This document shows, piece after piece, positions 1 through 7,249 of a DNA stretch of 64,000 bases (its first letter is position 1; every line of letters begins with the position of its first letter). This stretch comes from UBA2377 sp964429385. Lineage in GTDB: Bacteria; Verrucomicrobiota; Verrucomicrobiia; Opitutales; Opitutaceae. Made by a program: the position numbers and the translations under genes. Location: assembly GCA_964429385.1 (NCBI GenBank), contig CAYSBR010000005.1:1-64000 (forward strand), read 5' to 3'. Below the pieces are notes generated by a model. It saw only the letters and a program-made list of their open reading frames with translations, did not search any database and was not told the DNA's origin.

Positions 1-57
1 ATCATCAAAATCAACGATAACTGTCCTTAACTTAGTGCCATTCCAGTCTGACCCCAT
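1..57 (-). CDS. Partial integron-cassette ORF, cut by the window edge
   Basis: On the minus strand an ATG at 57-55 opens a frame that stays open for all 19 codons to the window edge. It reads MGSDWNGTKLRT and continues with VIVDFDD. The start lies only about 11 bases downstream of the conserved attC end at 68-74. This is the spacing expected for the first codon of a gene cassette, and it mirrors the neighbouring cassette, whose gene starts about 16 bases after its attC end. No family can be named from 19 residues. The position is what makes it a likely gene; the call stays tentative. Confidence 0.45.
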   Translation of the reverse strand, partial: MGSDWNGTKLRTVIVDFDD

Positions 58-67
58 CTGATTCCCC

Positions 68-166
68 GCCTAACGTCGAAGATGAGCCATGGAGGTAAAT
101 GGCGCGGGGCCTGCGCAGGCAGGAACCGTGACATTTACCGGAATTGGCTCCATCGCCTTGTTAGGC
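68..166 (-). other. attC recombination site of an integron cassette
   Basis: Read on the minus strand, the site begins with the R'' core GCCTAAC (166-160) and ends with the R' core GTTAGGC (74-68), both matching the attC consensus RYYYAAC and GTTRRRY. The inner boxes also pair: GATGGAGCC near the R'' side pairs with GGCTCATC near the R' side, leaving one unpaired G, the extrahelical base typical of attC bottom strands. GGTAAATG and CATTTACC extend the stem further inside. The site lies 8 bases beyond the stop codon of the nuclease gene at 174-1133, as expected for the attC closing that cassette. Confidence 0.88.
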
Positions 167-173
167 TCAATTT

Positions 174-1133
174 TCATTTTAGGCCTACGATCTCACCTGA
201 TCGATGACGCCAGAAAGGGACCCTCATCATGCCGGCTTCATAGCTAGCCATGTGATCGCAATAATAATCATAATGATCACGGTCATAATGATCGGAGTTG
301 GGTGAATACGGCTGGAAGCGCAAATCCCAATAAGTTAGCCGGGCCGTCCAACCAGGACCGTGATGCAGGCCGTTTCCATTATCAAGTAGATCCAAGATCG
401 CATTCTTCTTCAGGGAGGGCTCTTTCTGAAATGGATGCATGTAATCAATATAAACGACGTAATTATCATGCTTATCGTCGTAGTGGACTGCTCGAGGCCG
501 GATGAATTCGTCCTTGGACGGCGGTATGATCGCCTCGATCTTCGAGATGATCAGTTCACAGTCTTCTAGGGACGGGTGGGAACTCGCAATTCTGCTATCC
601 AATACCAAGAAGTATCCCTTATAATGCGCGGTCCATTTGTTTGGCTCGCCTCGATTATACACCTTCCATCCGACCTTCTTGGAATATTTCGGAAAGAACA
701 GATTGCACAATGAGAAATTGCGAGGCTCCATCAATCTCTTCTCTAGCTCAACGCCATCCCAAACCATCACCTCATCAAGACCGTTGTTCTGGCTCTTTAG
801 CTCATGAAGCTTCATCAAAAGGGCTGCGCTTGGATGGGTCGTAGTCACCAGAAGGAAGCCCGACGCGCCGATTTGTCGGCAATCTTCGATAATCGACCCG
901 ACATCACTCCGCCCCACAGCCTTACCCGAGTGCGCCGTATGCTTGCATTGAACGAGCCACTTTCTTGCCGAAGATGAGAGCGGCCCCTTTAACACCTCCG
1001 TGAAATAGAGATCTCTTCCTTGGTCGGGTCCTTCGCCCGTCCAATATGGGCTGTAGCCAGATAGAAACAAGATTTCACGAGTGAGCTGCTCGAGTTTCGT
1101 TCCCGATTTCGGTATCTCCTTGAAGTCTAGCAT
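174..1133 (-). CDS. PD-(D/E)XK (Mrr-like) restriction-endonuclease-fold protein in a gene cassette
   Basis: This 319-residue protein has an N-terminal nuclease domain at about residues 10-115. It shows Glu15 in the first helix, then GPDQGRDLYF with Asp41, then WLVQCKH giving a Q-x-K active-site signature (Gln62, Lys64). The Q-x-K variant is characteristic of Mrr_cat-type restriction endonuclease folds. A strand-helix continuation, GASGFLLVTTTHPSAA, follows. The C-terminal 200 residues are not recognised and end in a His/Asp/Tyr-rich tail. The gene fills a cassette between two attC sites, is read outward from the integrase remnant, and is visibly AT-richer than the chromosome downstream, consistent with horizontal gain. 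A DNA-targeting defence or modification-dependent nuclease role is inferred from the fold. No methylase partner is present. Confidence 0.7.
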   Translation of the reverse strand: MLDFKEIPKSGTKLEQLTREILFLSGYSPYWTGEGPDQGRDLYFTEVLKGPLSSSARKWLVQCKHTAHSGKAVGRSDVGSIIEDCRQIGASGFLLVTTTHPSAALLMKLHELKSQNNGLDEVMVWDGVELEKRLMEPRNFSLCNLFFPKYSKKVGWKVYNRGEPNKWTAHYKGYFLVLDSRIASSHPSLEDCELIISKIEAIIPPSKDEFIRPRAVHYDDKHDNYVVYIDYMHPFQKEPSLKKNAILDLLDNGNGLHHGPGWTARLTYWDLRFQPYSPNSDHYDRDHYDYYCDHMASYEAGMMRVPFWRHRSGEIVGLK

Positions 1134-1149
1134 TCGGAATCTTATTTCT

Positions 1150-1210
1150 GCCTAACGTTTTAGCTCAGCCACGCCGCTTTAGCGGCGTTGGCTGTGACGA
1201 CTGGATCGGC
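1150..1210 (-). other. attC recombination site, short type
   Basis: On the minus strand the R' end is the perfect GTTAGGC (1156-1150). The opposite R'' end, GCCGATC at 1210-1204, is a degenerate form of RYYYAAC. Between them the strand folds into a strong hairpin: CAGCC, an extra A, then ACGCCGC, the loop TAAA, GCGGCGT and GGCTG. The unpaired A matches the extrahelical base of attC sites. The 61-nt size and GC-rich inner stem resemble the short attC class of Pseudomonas and Xanthomonas integrons. The stop codon of the gene at 1160-1513 lies inside the site, a common cassette arrangement. Confidence 0.78.
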
Positions 1211-1513
1211 GCTTCTCGCCGACGTTTCAGTGTGCGCTTCGTAGAAAGACATGGCGAAGTGGTAGGGACACACGAGTGAAAGGACAATGGCTGGAATGGC
1301 TAAGAACCACTTCTTCTCTTTCGCGACTATCGAAAGCACGCCGAACAGCAGGCCTGCAAGGGCGCCAACGACAGAGACGGGGAAAACCAAGAACCCGAGG
1401 TGCTCTAGCGCAAAACGAGAAAACAGCACGCCAGCAGAAATGCTACCCGCGACTAACGCGATCTTCCAACGACTCTGAACTTTAGGATCAAACTCCATTC
1501 TTTCTTCGCCCAT
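1160..1513 (-). CDS. Small cassette-encoded membrane protein, unknown function
   Basis: The ATG at 1513 gives 117 residues. A longer reading from an in-frame TTG at 1531 is less likely because the ATG already sits close to the expected cassette boundary. About three hydrophobic stretches are visible: IALVAGSISAGVLFSRFAL, a stretch around LVFPVSVVGALAGLLFGVL, and FLAIPAIVLSLVCPY. They are separated by short basic loops such as AKEKKW, so this is probably an inner-membrane protein. The polar tail ends inside the attC at 1150-1210. No family is recognised. It is the cassette nearest the integrase remnant, so it would be the last one acquired. Confidence 0.65.
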   Translation of the reverse strand: MGEERMEFDPKVQSRWKIALVAGSISAGVLFSRFALEHLGFLVFPVSVVGALAGLLFGVLSIVAKEKKWFLAIPAIVLSLVCPYHFAMSFYEAHTETSARSADPVVTANAAKAAWLS

Positions 1514-1645
1514 CAGTGTGATTCGCCTCAACTCAGTTGATGGATATCAATTTCAGTCCTGAGGCGGTTAGCTGAAAATGATCAAGTTCTTATGTCATTG
1601 TCGTTTAAATAGTTGGCGGATTCCGAATTTGAAAGCGTCCGTTGG

Positions 1646-1690
1646 GTTGAGCTTTACGCGGATTGCATATCAATCCGCGTAAAGCTCAAC
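1646..1690. repeat. Perfect 45-nt palindrome between the integrase remnant and the first cassette
   Basis: Bases 1646-1665 are the exact reverse complement of 1671-1690, giving two 20-bp arms around the loop CATAT. The outer ends are GTTGAGC and GCTCAAC, so each strand carries a word matching the integron core GTTRRRY. It lies just upstream of the integrase remnant (start 1698) and upstream of the first cassette gene, where attI and the cassette promoter normally sit. No T-run follows on either strand, so it is a poor terminator candidate. It may be part of a degenerate attI or a protein-binding palindrome; which one cannot be decided here. Confidence 0.8.
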
Positions 1691-1697
1691 TGGCGCG

Positions 1698-1883
1698 ATG
1701 GAGAAGCCCCGCTCCAAGCACCCCGAAAGCTGGCCGGTTTCGTTTCCTGACTTGAAAACCGCACTGAGCACGGCGGGTCTGCCGGAAGGCAGGCGGCCCA
1801 AATATGAACGGGTGATCATCACCTTTTTGCATCGCTGCAAAAAACCGCATTGCCCGGCGTCCATGGCCATGGCCAAGAGCTAG
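1698..1883 (+). pseudogene. Integron/tyrosine-recombinase integrase, N-terminal fragment
   Basis: The 61-codon frame begins MEKPRSKHPESWPVSFPDL and contains ITFLHRCKKPHCPAS. Both match the style of the N-terminal SAM-like core-binding region of integron and phage-type tyrosine recombinases. A TAG stop follows. Past it the frame still reads LAGLPGQAENVSAGR, which fits the continuation of that domain, before another stop at 1930-1932. The catalytic domain with the Arg-His-Arg-Tyr residues is absent from the next kilobase. It is divergent from the cassettes, as an intI gene should be. The family call rests on a short match plus the neighbouring attC sites. Confidence 0.5.
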
Positions 1884-2543
1884 CTGGCCGGGCTGCCGGG
1901 GCAAGCTGAGAATGTGAGCGCGGGCCGTTAGGTGTTAGATTGGGTGGGCGGGGATGCTATCCTCACCAAGTGATGGCCACAAAAAGGTGCAAAAGGTTCT
2001 TTTTCCGATGCAGAGCTCTCCTGAGTGTTTCCTAAGCGCCGGGGAGGTCCCGGCCGCGCGCGGAGCGCACGGCCCACCTTGCCGGGTGCGCCCCCAGTTT
2101 CCTATTTGTGGCCCTTCGTGTTTATGGCGGAATGTCGCTTCGCTGGGAACGTGGCTAAAAATACTCGCGTTCTTCGCTCCACTCTCCCGGCTCCTGCATC
2201 TGTGTGAATCTGTATCCATCGGTGGTTAAACCACCTTTGGCCCCAACCAGGTGGGGGCTGGTCGCCAGAGCGTTTTAAGAAAACTGCAGCCGGGTTCAGC
2301 TATGAATTCATTGGCCGCCAAACGGCACTAAAATGCACCAAAAGATCGGGCTTTGAGTTCTTTTTTGCGCCTCTTTGCGCCTTTTTGTGGCTGAGGTATC
2401 AGGTGAGGAGAGGGGGCTTTGCGCTATCGGTTGATGGGGCACGAAGGCGGCAAGGGGATTTCGCCCGCCGACCGTGCTTCGGCGGCTTTTGTTGGTGACG
2501 CCGGGCGGCGGGCGGGCAGCCTCCGCTCCCGGCCCACCTCCCC
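1884..2543. other. Gene-free 660-bp spacer with repeat debris
   Basis: No convincing coding sequence is seen. The overlapping short frames at 1935-2229 lie in opposite directions over the same bases and match no family. The stretch contains two GTTRRRY words (1926-1939), an inverted repeat pair (1975-1996 and 2370-2392), and a phased CATCTGTGT-type repeat at 2197-2231. Next to that repeat is the short palindrome GGTGGTTAAACCACC (2221-2235). From 2393 to the start of the next gene nothing further is recognised. Confidence 0.6.
1975..2392. repeat. Interspersed repeat, inverted pair of CCACAAA-GGCGCAAA type
   Basis: The left arm at 1975-1996 reads GGCCACAAAAAGGTGCAAAA followed by GG. The right arm at 2370-2392 is its near reverse complement, containing GCGCCTTTTTGTGGCT. 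The same word recurs as an inverted pair at 61418-61540. Between the arms, 2197-2231 carries CATCTGTGTGAATCTGTATC, which belongs to the same kind of phased repeat as 12246-12314. Copies occur only in intergenic DNA in this window. Confidence 0.6.
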
Positions 2544-4826
2544 ATGCAACTCTTCGAACTCAACCCCGCCGAGTCTATCTTCGCCCCGTTTCATGATGAA
2601 CGGATCGCGGCGCAATTGCCGCTTGTGGTCACGCCCGGTGAGGCCGTGAATTTTCGGAAGGCGCCTTTCTGGGACAGCACCAAGGCCTGCTGGGATGAGT
2701 GCGCGGCGGGGGCGGTGGCCGGCACTTTCAGTCTGCCGTTGTCGGAGATCCCGGCGCGGTTCGATCGCTATGTCTTCTGTGTGGTGGTGCCGGCGGAGAT
2801 CTCGGTCGGATTTTTCGTGTGTCGCCATGGGGTCTGGAGCTCGCTGGGCGGGTCTGTCCGCGGCGACAGCTCGCGGCTGGAGATCACGCTGCCGCGCGGT
2901 GCTCCGGCGTCGGCGGTGCGGATGGAGTTCACCGCGCTGCAACCGGGCGCGCAGATGGTCGGCCTGCAATGGTGGGGCGTGGCGGATTCGACGCTGTTGG
3001 AACGGTTGGAACAGGCCCGGCCGGCCTACGATGGAGGCTGGGCGGGCCTGATCCTGCCCGAAGCGGAGTGGCCGGAGGTGAAGTTCGCGCGCGGGTTGTT
3101 ATTTGCCGAGGCGGATCTGCCCGCCTTGCGGGCGCGCGCCGATGGCGGTGTCTGGTCGGCCCATTTCAAGGTCATCGAGGAGCGGGCGCGGCACGCGCTC
3201 GCGCGCGAGCCGGAGAGGGAGATCGGCGACTACATCCCCTGGTCCGACTCCCGCTACCTGCGGGAGCGGGAGCGCGGTCTGGATCCTTGGATGGCCGAGC
3301 CGGTGTTGTGCGCCTTGGTGGGTCTGGTGCGCAATGACCGGCAGCTGATGCGCCATGCGCTGCGTTTCCTGATGTGTTTTGCGCATACGAAGCACTGGTG
3401 CCAGTCGGCCGAGAGCCGGGCGCGCGGGTCCACCTGGGACCAGCGCTGCTTTCTCGAGGAGATGGCGGTGACGACCTGCGCGCTGGTGTTCGACTGGCTC
3501 CAGTTTGCTCTGACCGAGCGCGCGCGGGATCTCGTGCGCGTGGCGATCTGGGACAAGGGGCTGAGCATCCTCCAGCGCGACATGGTGAAGTGGGAATATG
3601 TCTATGCCATCAACCAGGGACCGTGGTTCTGCCGGGCGCGCATTCTCGGTGGTCTGGTGCTGGAGCCGGCCTGGCCGCGGGTGCGCAGTTACGTGGAGCA
3701 GGCGCAGGCCGATATGCAGGAGGGCATGGCGAACTACCTGCTGCCGGATGGCGGTGTGGACGAGGGGGTGGGCTATTTCAGTGTCACGCTCCATGCGGTG
3801 CTGCCGGGGTTGATGGCCTATGCGCGCGCCCGCGGGCGGACCATGGCCGAGGTGCTGCCGCCGCGCCTGGCCCGGAGCGGTCAATTTGTGGCGGTGATGT
3901 CGGCCATGAGTCCGGGGGGCGTGCTGATGGATGGTGACAACAGCAACGACCGGTTCACGGGGGATACGGTTGCGTTGCTGGCGGCACTTTATCCGCAGGA
4001 TGTCTATTCGCGGATCGCGGCCGCCACGCTGTTGCAGATGCGGGGCGACACCTACTACCGGCAATACATGATTGATGGCCCCTTTGCGTTTATCGCGGGG
4101 CCGGCGGAGCTGCCGGAGCCTGCGTGCATCGTGCCGGTCTTCGGGGTGCTCCCGCATACCGGCCAGCTCACCAGCCGGCGCGAGGTGGCGCCGGGCCGGC
4201 ACGTCCGCCTGCATCTCAGCGGCTGCAAGGCGCGGGCGAGTCACACCCATTTCGACAAAGGCGCCTTCACCCTCGAACTCGACGACCTGCCGGTGTTCAT
4301 TGATCGCGGTGTTGTCCGCTACGATGACAGCCGCGGCTTCGCCATGAAGCGCACGGAATTGCACAATGTACTGGCGCCGGTGACGACCGGGGGCGTGCCC
4401 ATCGGTCAGCCGCTCGCCGAGGTGGGAATCATCCCGGAGGGGAAGGGCGATGAACGGAGCCTGCATGCACGCATCAATCTCACGCCGGTGTGGTCCGCAG
4501 TGATGAAGCATTGCACCCGTGAGATCGTGGCGGAGACCCCGGGTGCCTTTGTGGTGCAGGATCGCGGTGAGCTGCGGACTCCGCTACCGCTGGTTTTCCA
4601 TCTGCATACGCGTTTGCCCTGGGTCATTGATGCCGCCGCCAAGCGGGCCACGCTGGAGGTGCCCGGCTGGAAAGTCACCCTGGAGGTGCCGTGGGCGGAG
4701 GATCTCCGGCAACGTGAAGAGTCGATTGACCATCGCTACGAGCCGGTCTGGCACCTGGAGTGCCGGCGGCCGGCGGGGGGCCCTGGCTTCGAGCTGGCGA
4801 CGCAAGTCACCTGCGCTCCGTTGTGA
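2544..4826 (+). CDS. Heparinase II/III-family polysaccharide lyase-like protein
   Basis: The 760-residue protein has a beta-rich N-terminal segment (about 1-170), an alpha-helical toroid-like middle, and a C-terminal beta-sandwich. The sandwich carries the heparinase II/III hallmark SHTHFDKGAFTLEL near residues 563-576, followed by VFIDRGVVRYDD. The Tyr/His-rich segment WEYVYAINQGPWF near residue 352 is where lyases of this family place catalytic residues. This family cleaves uronic-acid-containing polysaccharides or oligosaccharides by beta-elimination; the substrate cannot be read from the sequence. There is no signal peptide, so the enzyme is probably intracellular and acts on imported oligosaccharides. 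The ATG has no Shine-Dalgarno sequence upstream. It is followed by two small-to-medium exported proteins on the same strand. Confidence 0.8.
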   Translation: MQLFELNPAESIFAPFHDERIAAQLPLVVTPGEAVNFRKAPFWDSTKACWDECAAGAVAGTFSLPLSEIPARFDRYVFCVVVPAEISVGFFVCRHGVWSSLGGSVRGDSSRLEITLPRGAPASAVRMEFTALQPGAQMVGLQWWGVADSTLLERLEQARPAYDGGWAGLILPEAEWPEVKFARGLLFAEADLPALRARADGGVWSAHFKVIEERARHALAREPEREIGDYIPWSDSRYLRERERGLDPWMAEPVLCALVGLVRNDRQLMRHALRFLMCFAHTKHWCQSAESRARGSTWDQRCFLEEMAVTTCALVFDWLQFALTERARDLVRVAIWDKGLSILQRDMVKWEYVYAINQGPWFCRARILGGLVLEPAWPRVRSYVEQAQADMQEGMANYLLPDGGVDEGVGYFSVTLHAVLPGLMAYARARGRTMAEVLPPRLARSGQFVAVMSAMSPGGVLMDGDNSNDRFTGDTVALLAALYPQDVYSRIAAATLLQMRGDTYYRQYMIDGPFAFIAGPAELPEPACIVPVFGVLPHTGQLTSRREVAPGRHVRLHLSGCKARASHTHFDKGAFTLELDDLPVFIDRGVVRYDDSRGFAMKRTELHNVLAPVTTGGVPIGQPLAEVGIIPEGKGDERSLHARINLTPVWSAVMKHCTREIVAETPGAFVVQDRGELRTPLPLVFHLHTRLPWVIDAAAKRATLEVPGWKVTLEVPWAEDLRQREESIDHRYEPVWHLECRRPAGGPGFELATQVTCAPL

Positions 4827-4903
4827 ATATTCCGCGAGTCGAAGTGTGATTTGCCGCCTTTTGATTTGAACCGCCGCCGGGGCGCGCCTTCGTAAGGGGT
4901 GCT

Positions 4904-5413
4904 ATGCATCGCCTACTCCTCCTTTGCCTTTTGCTCGGCGGATTCACCGTCGCGAGCGCCAGCCCGATTGCCGGCACCTGGCGCATCAACTTGGAACGCA
5001 GCACGGAACTCAGCCCGTGGCGCACCTACGACCTGGCCATCGAGGTCGCGGGCGAAGACGTCACCATCAAGCGCAAGCTCGCCTGGGGGCGCCGCGTGTA
5101 TGAGGACGTCACCCCTGTGAACCTCTCCAAAGAGGTGAACGTGATCCCGGCCGACTTCTGGCCCGACAACCGCCACCTCGGCGCCTACATGAGCGGCGAC
5201 AAGACCAGGAAGGTCCGCGCCGAGTGGCACGATGGCGGTCGGCTCCTGCGTCTCAGCACCGACCTCGTGCTCAACACCCAGCAGGGTGATCGTGAGGTCA
5301 ACATCCTTAGCGACTACAAAGTCTCGGCTAACGGCGCCCAGCTCACGCTCACCGAGCTGCGCAGCACGCGCAACCGCCCGGTCGTCTATATCTTCGAACG
5401 CGTGAACCCCTGA
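4904..5413 (+). CDS. Exported protein of unknown function, 169 residues
   Basis: The protein starts with a clear Sec signal peptide, MHRLLLLCLLLGGFTVASAS, with a likely cut after SAS. The mature part is a beta-rich domain beginning IAGTWRINLERS, a pattern seen in lipocalin-like secreted proteins that start with a G-T-W motif. It ends VVYIFERVNP. An AAGGGG sequence about 10 bases before the ATG is a plausible ribosome site. The gene at 5425 starts 11 bases after its stop, so the two are probably co-transcribed. Its function is unknown. Confidence 0.7.
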   Translation: MHRLLLLCLLLGGFTVASASPIAGTWRINLERSTELSPWRTYDLAIEVAGEDVTIKRKLAWGRRVYEDVTPVNLSKEVNVIPADFWPDNRHLGAYMSGDKTRKVRAEWHDGGRLLRLSTDLVLNTQQGDREVNILSDYKVSANGAQLTLTELRSTRNRPVVYIFERVNP

Positions 5414-5424
5414 AGTCACCCGCC

Positions 5425-7077
5425 ATGAAACAATTCATTTCCCTGACTCTCGCCCTGGTCGTTGCCACCACCGCGCTGGCCCAGCCCGCGCCCCAGCGCG
5501 TGGAGCGCGCCCCGGCCCAGGCCACCATCATTCCGCTTTCGGAAAACTGGCGCATGGATGGCGACATCCCGACCAATGTCCTCCTGATCTCGCTCCAGGG
5601 TCTCGCCAACCGCGACTACCCGCGCGTTTATCTGGAGTATCCCACGCACTGGCAGTGGGAGACCGTGCGCCCGCTCATCGGCTTCATGGAGCGCCGCCAC
5701 GGCACCCAGTTCACCCGCCTCGGCCTCAATGATGCCGACGCGGCCCTCGGGCTCTTCGCGAAGCACGCGAAGGGCTATGTCGTGTGGGACCGCGAGGTCC
5801 GCGCCTCCGTCAACGTCGCCTTCACCGCCGCCGGCGTGCTTGATGCCGTCGTCGTTTCCGAGGAACTCATCCCGCTCGCCGAGAAGCACGGCCTGAAGCA
5901 GGTCGAGGACCTGCGCGGCATCTTCCGCGGGAAGACCGATTTCGAGATCTATTCCTGGGCGGTGGACAAATACTGGGATCGCTGCTCGCGCGATTACTAC
6001 GCGGTGCTCGGCGGCCACGCCGGCCGGGAGATGCAGCCCGGCGTCGCCGACTTCGCCATCATGCAGCGCGCGTTCTGTGCCGACCTCTCGGCCAACCCCG
6101 CGCATCCCGACGAACTCGGCTTGCTCAAGGATCTCCTCGGCCGGCAGAACCCGACCAGCACGGTCATCGGCTGGCACTCCTACGCGAAGGATACTGAAGG
6201 GCAGCACACCACGCTCACCGGCAACTTCGGCCTGAAGATGGAGGGCTTGCACAACCTGCCCAACGTCTCCTACACCTGCCAGATCCCGCTCACGCCGGAC
6301 TTCAAGTTCACCAACAACCACAGCGTGGCCGCCGATGCCACCCTGCAGGCCGAGAAGAAGGTTTACATCGCCGCGCTCGCGACCGACTCGATGGGCATTG
6401 GCACATGGACCAAGCCCGGCCGCGGTGAGATTCCCTACGGCTGGCAGGTGCTCATGGGCTGGCTGCGGCTCAATCCCGTCGCCCTCCAGTTCTTCTACGA
6501 GGACAAGTCGCCCAACGACTACTTCGTCGGCGGCCTCAGCGGCCCCGGCTACATGTATCCGAAGTCCATCCCCGCGGACAAGTTTCCGCCGCTCATGCAG
6601 GATGCCCGCGCGCTCATGGCTGCGCTCGACCTGCGCGTGATGGAGATCATGGACTACTCCGAAGGCAACCGCCACGTCGGCAACACCGACCTGCCCAAGG
6701 AAGTCGTGGATCGCTACTACGAGCAGTTCCCCGACGCCATCGGCTTCATCAACGGCTACGGCAGCGCGCGCACGTTCGACCTGCGTGACGGCAAGCCCTT
6801 CCTCAGCTACGACTACTACCTCGATGTGAACCGGCCCATCGAGGAGGCCGCGGCCGATCTGGAGGAGCTGATCCAGCTCAACCCCGTGCGCCCGTATTTC
6901 ATGCTCATCCACATCCGGGAGAGCAACACGATCGAGAAGGTCAAAAAGATCTTCGACAGCCTCACCGAGCCCGTCGAGGTCGTGCCGGTGGATGTCTTCC
7001 TGAAGCTCGCCGCGAGCAAGAAGACCTACCAGACGCGCTACCAGCAGCCGGGCGATCCGGTGGACCACAATCCGTGA
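5425..7077 (+). CDS. Exported GxGYxYP-domain protein, putative glycoside hydrolase-associated
   Basis: The 550-residue protein has a signal peptide (MKQFISLTLALVVATTALAQ, cut near ALA-Q). It carries the family-defining motif GPGYMYP near residue 372, within the conserved block that continues SIPADKFPPLMQDAR. The GxGYxYP family is found mostly in Bacteroidetes, Planctomycetes and Verrucomicrobia near polysaccharide-degradation genes, and its activity is not established. The N-terminal part has a TIM-barrel-like alternation. It follows the 169-residue exported protein by 11 bases and is closed by a strong terminator at 7126-7155. A long open frame on the opposite strand over the same bases is a high-GC codon shadow. 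Confidence 0.82.
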   Translation: MKQFISLTLALVVATTALAQPAPQRVERAPAQATIIPLSENWRMDGDIPTNVLLISLQGLANRDYPRVYLEYPTHWQWETVRPLIGFMERRHGTQFTRLGLNDADAALGLFAKHAKGYVVWDREVRASVNVAFTAAGVLDAVVVSEELIPLAEKHGLKQVEDLRGIFRGKTDFEIYSWAVDKYWDRCSRDYYAVLGGHAGREMQPGVADFAIMQRAFCADLSANPAHPDELGLLKDLLGRQNPTSTVIGWHSYAKDTEGQHTTLTGNFGLKMEGLHNLPNVSYTCQIPLTPDFKFTNNHSVAADATLQAEKKVYIAALATDSMGIGTWTKPGRGEIPYGWQVLMGWLRLNPVALQFFYEDKSPNDYFVGGLSGPGYMYPKSIPADKFPPLMQDARALMAALDLRVMEIMDYSEGNRHVGNTDLPKEVVDRYYEQFPDAIGFINGYGSARTFDLRDGKPFLSYDYYLDVNRPIEEAAADLEELIQLNPVRPYFMLIHIRESNTIEKVKKIFDSLTEPVEVVPVDVFLKLAASKKTYQTRYQQPGDPVDHNP

Positions 7078-7125
7078 GGATTTTCCCCGCGGATCGCGCG
7101 GACCCGCGCGGATGAATCACTTGCA

Positions 7126-7155
7126 GGGTGGGATTGCAAAATCCCGCCCTTTTTT
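7126..7155 (+). terminator. Rho-independent terminator after the GxGYxYP gene
   Basis: The stem GGGTGGGATT (7126-7135) pairs with AATCCCGCCC (7140-7149) with one G-T pair across the loop GCAA. Six T residues follow directly. It lies 48 bases past the stop codon of the GxGYxYP gene. Between the two sits a CGCGGA word repeated three times at about 10-base spacing (7088-7112). Confidence 0.85.
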
Positions 7156-7249
7156 GTGCGCGAGCGAGCGTCTTCGCTATCATTCTGCACGGCGCGCAGA
7201 ATAAAAATCGGGCGACCAGATGTTTGAAGCGGAGGGGCGGAAAGTGCGA

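Noticed and set aside
1935..2229. Overlapping 60-94-residue ORFs on both strands
   Set aside because: They cover repeat sequence in both directions, match no family and have no start signals.
5416..7068. A 550-codon minus-strand open frame mirroring the GxGYxYP gene
   Set aside because: It is a third-position GC shadow of the plus-strand gene, with low-complexity Val/Gly/Arg content and no family motifs.
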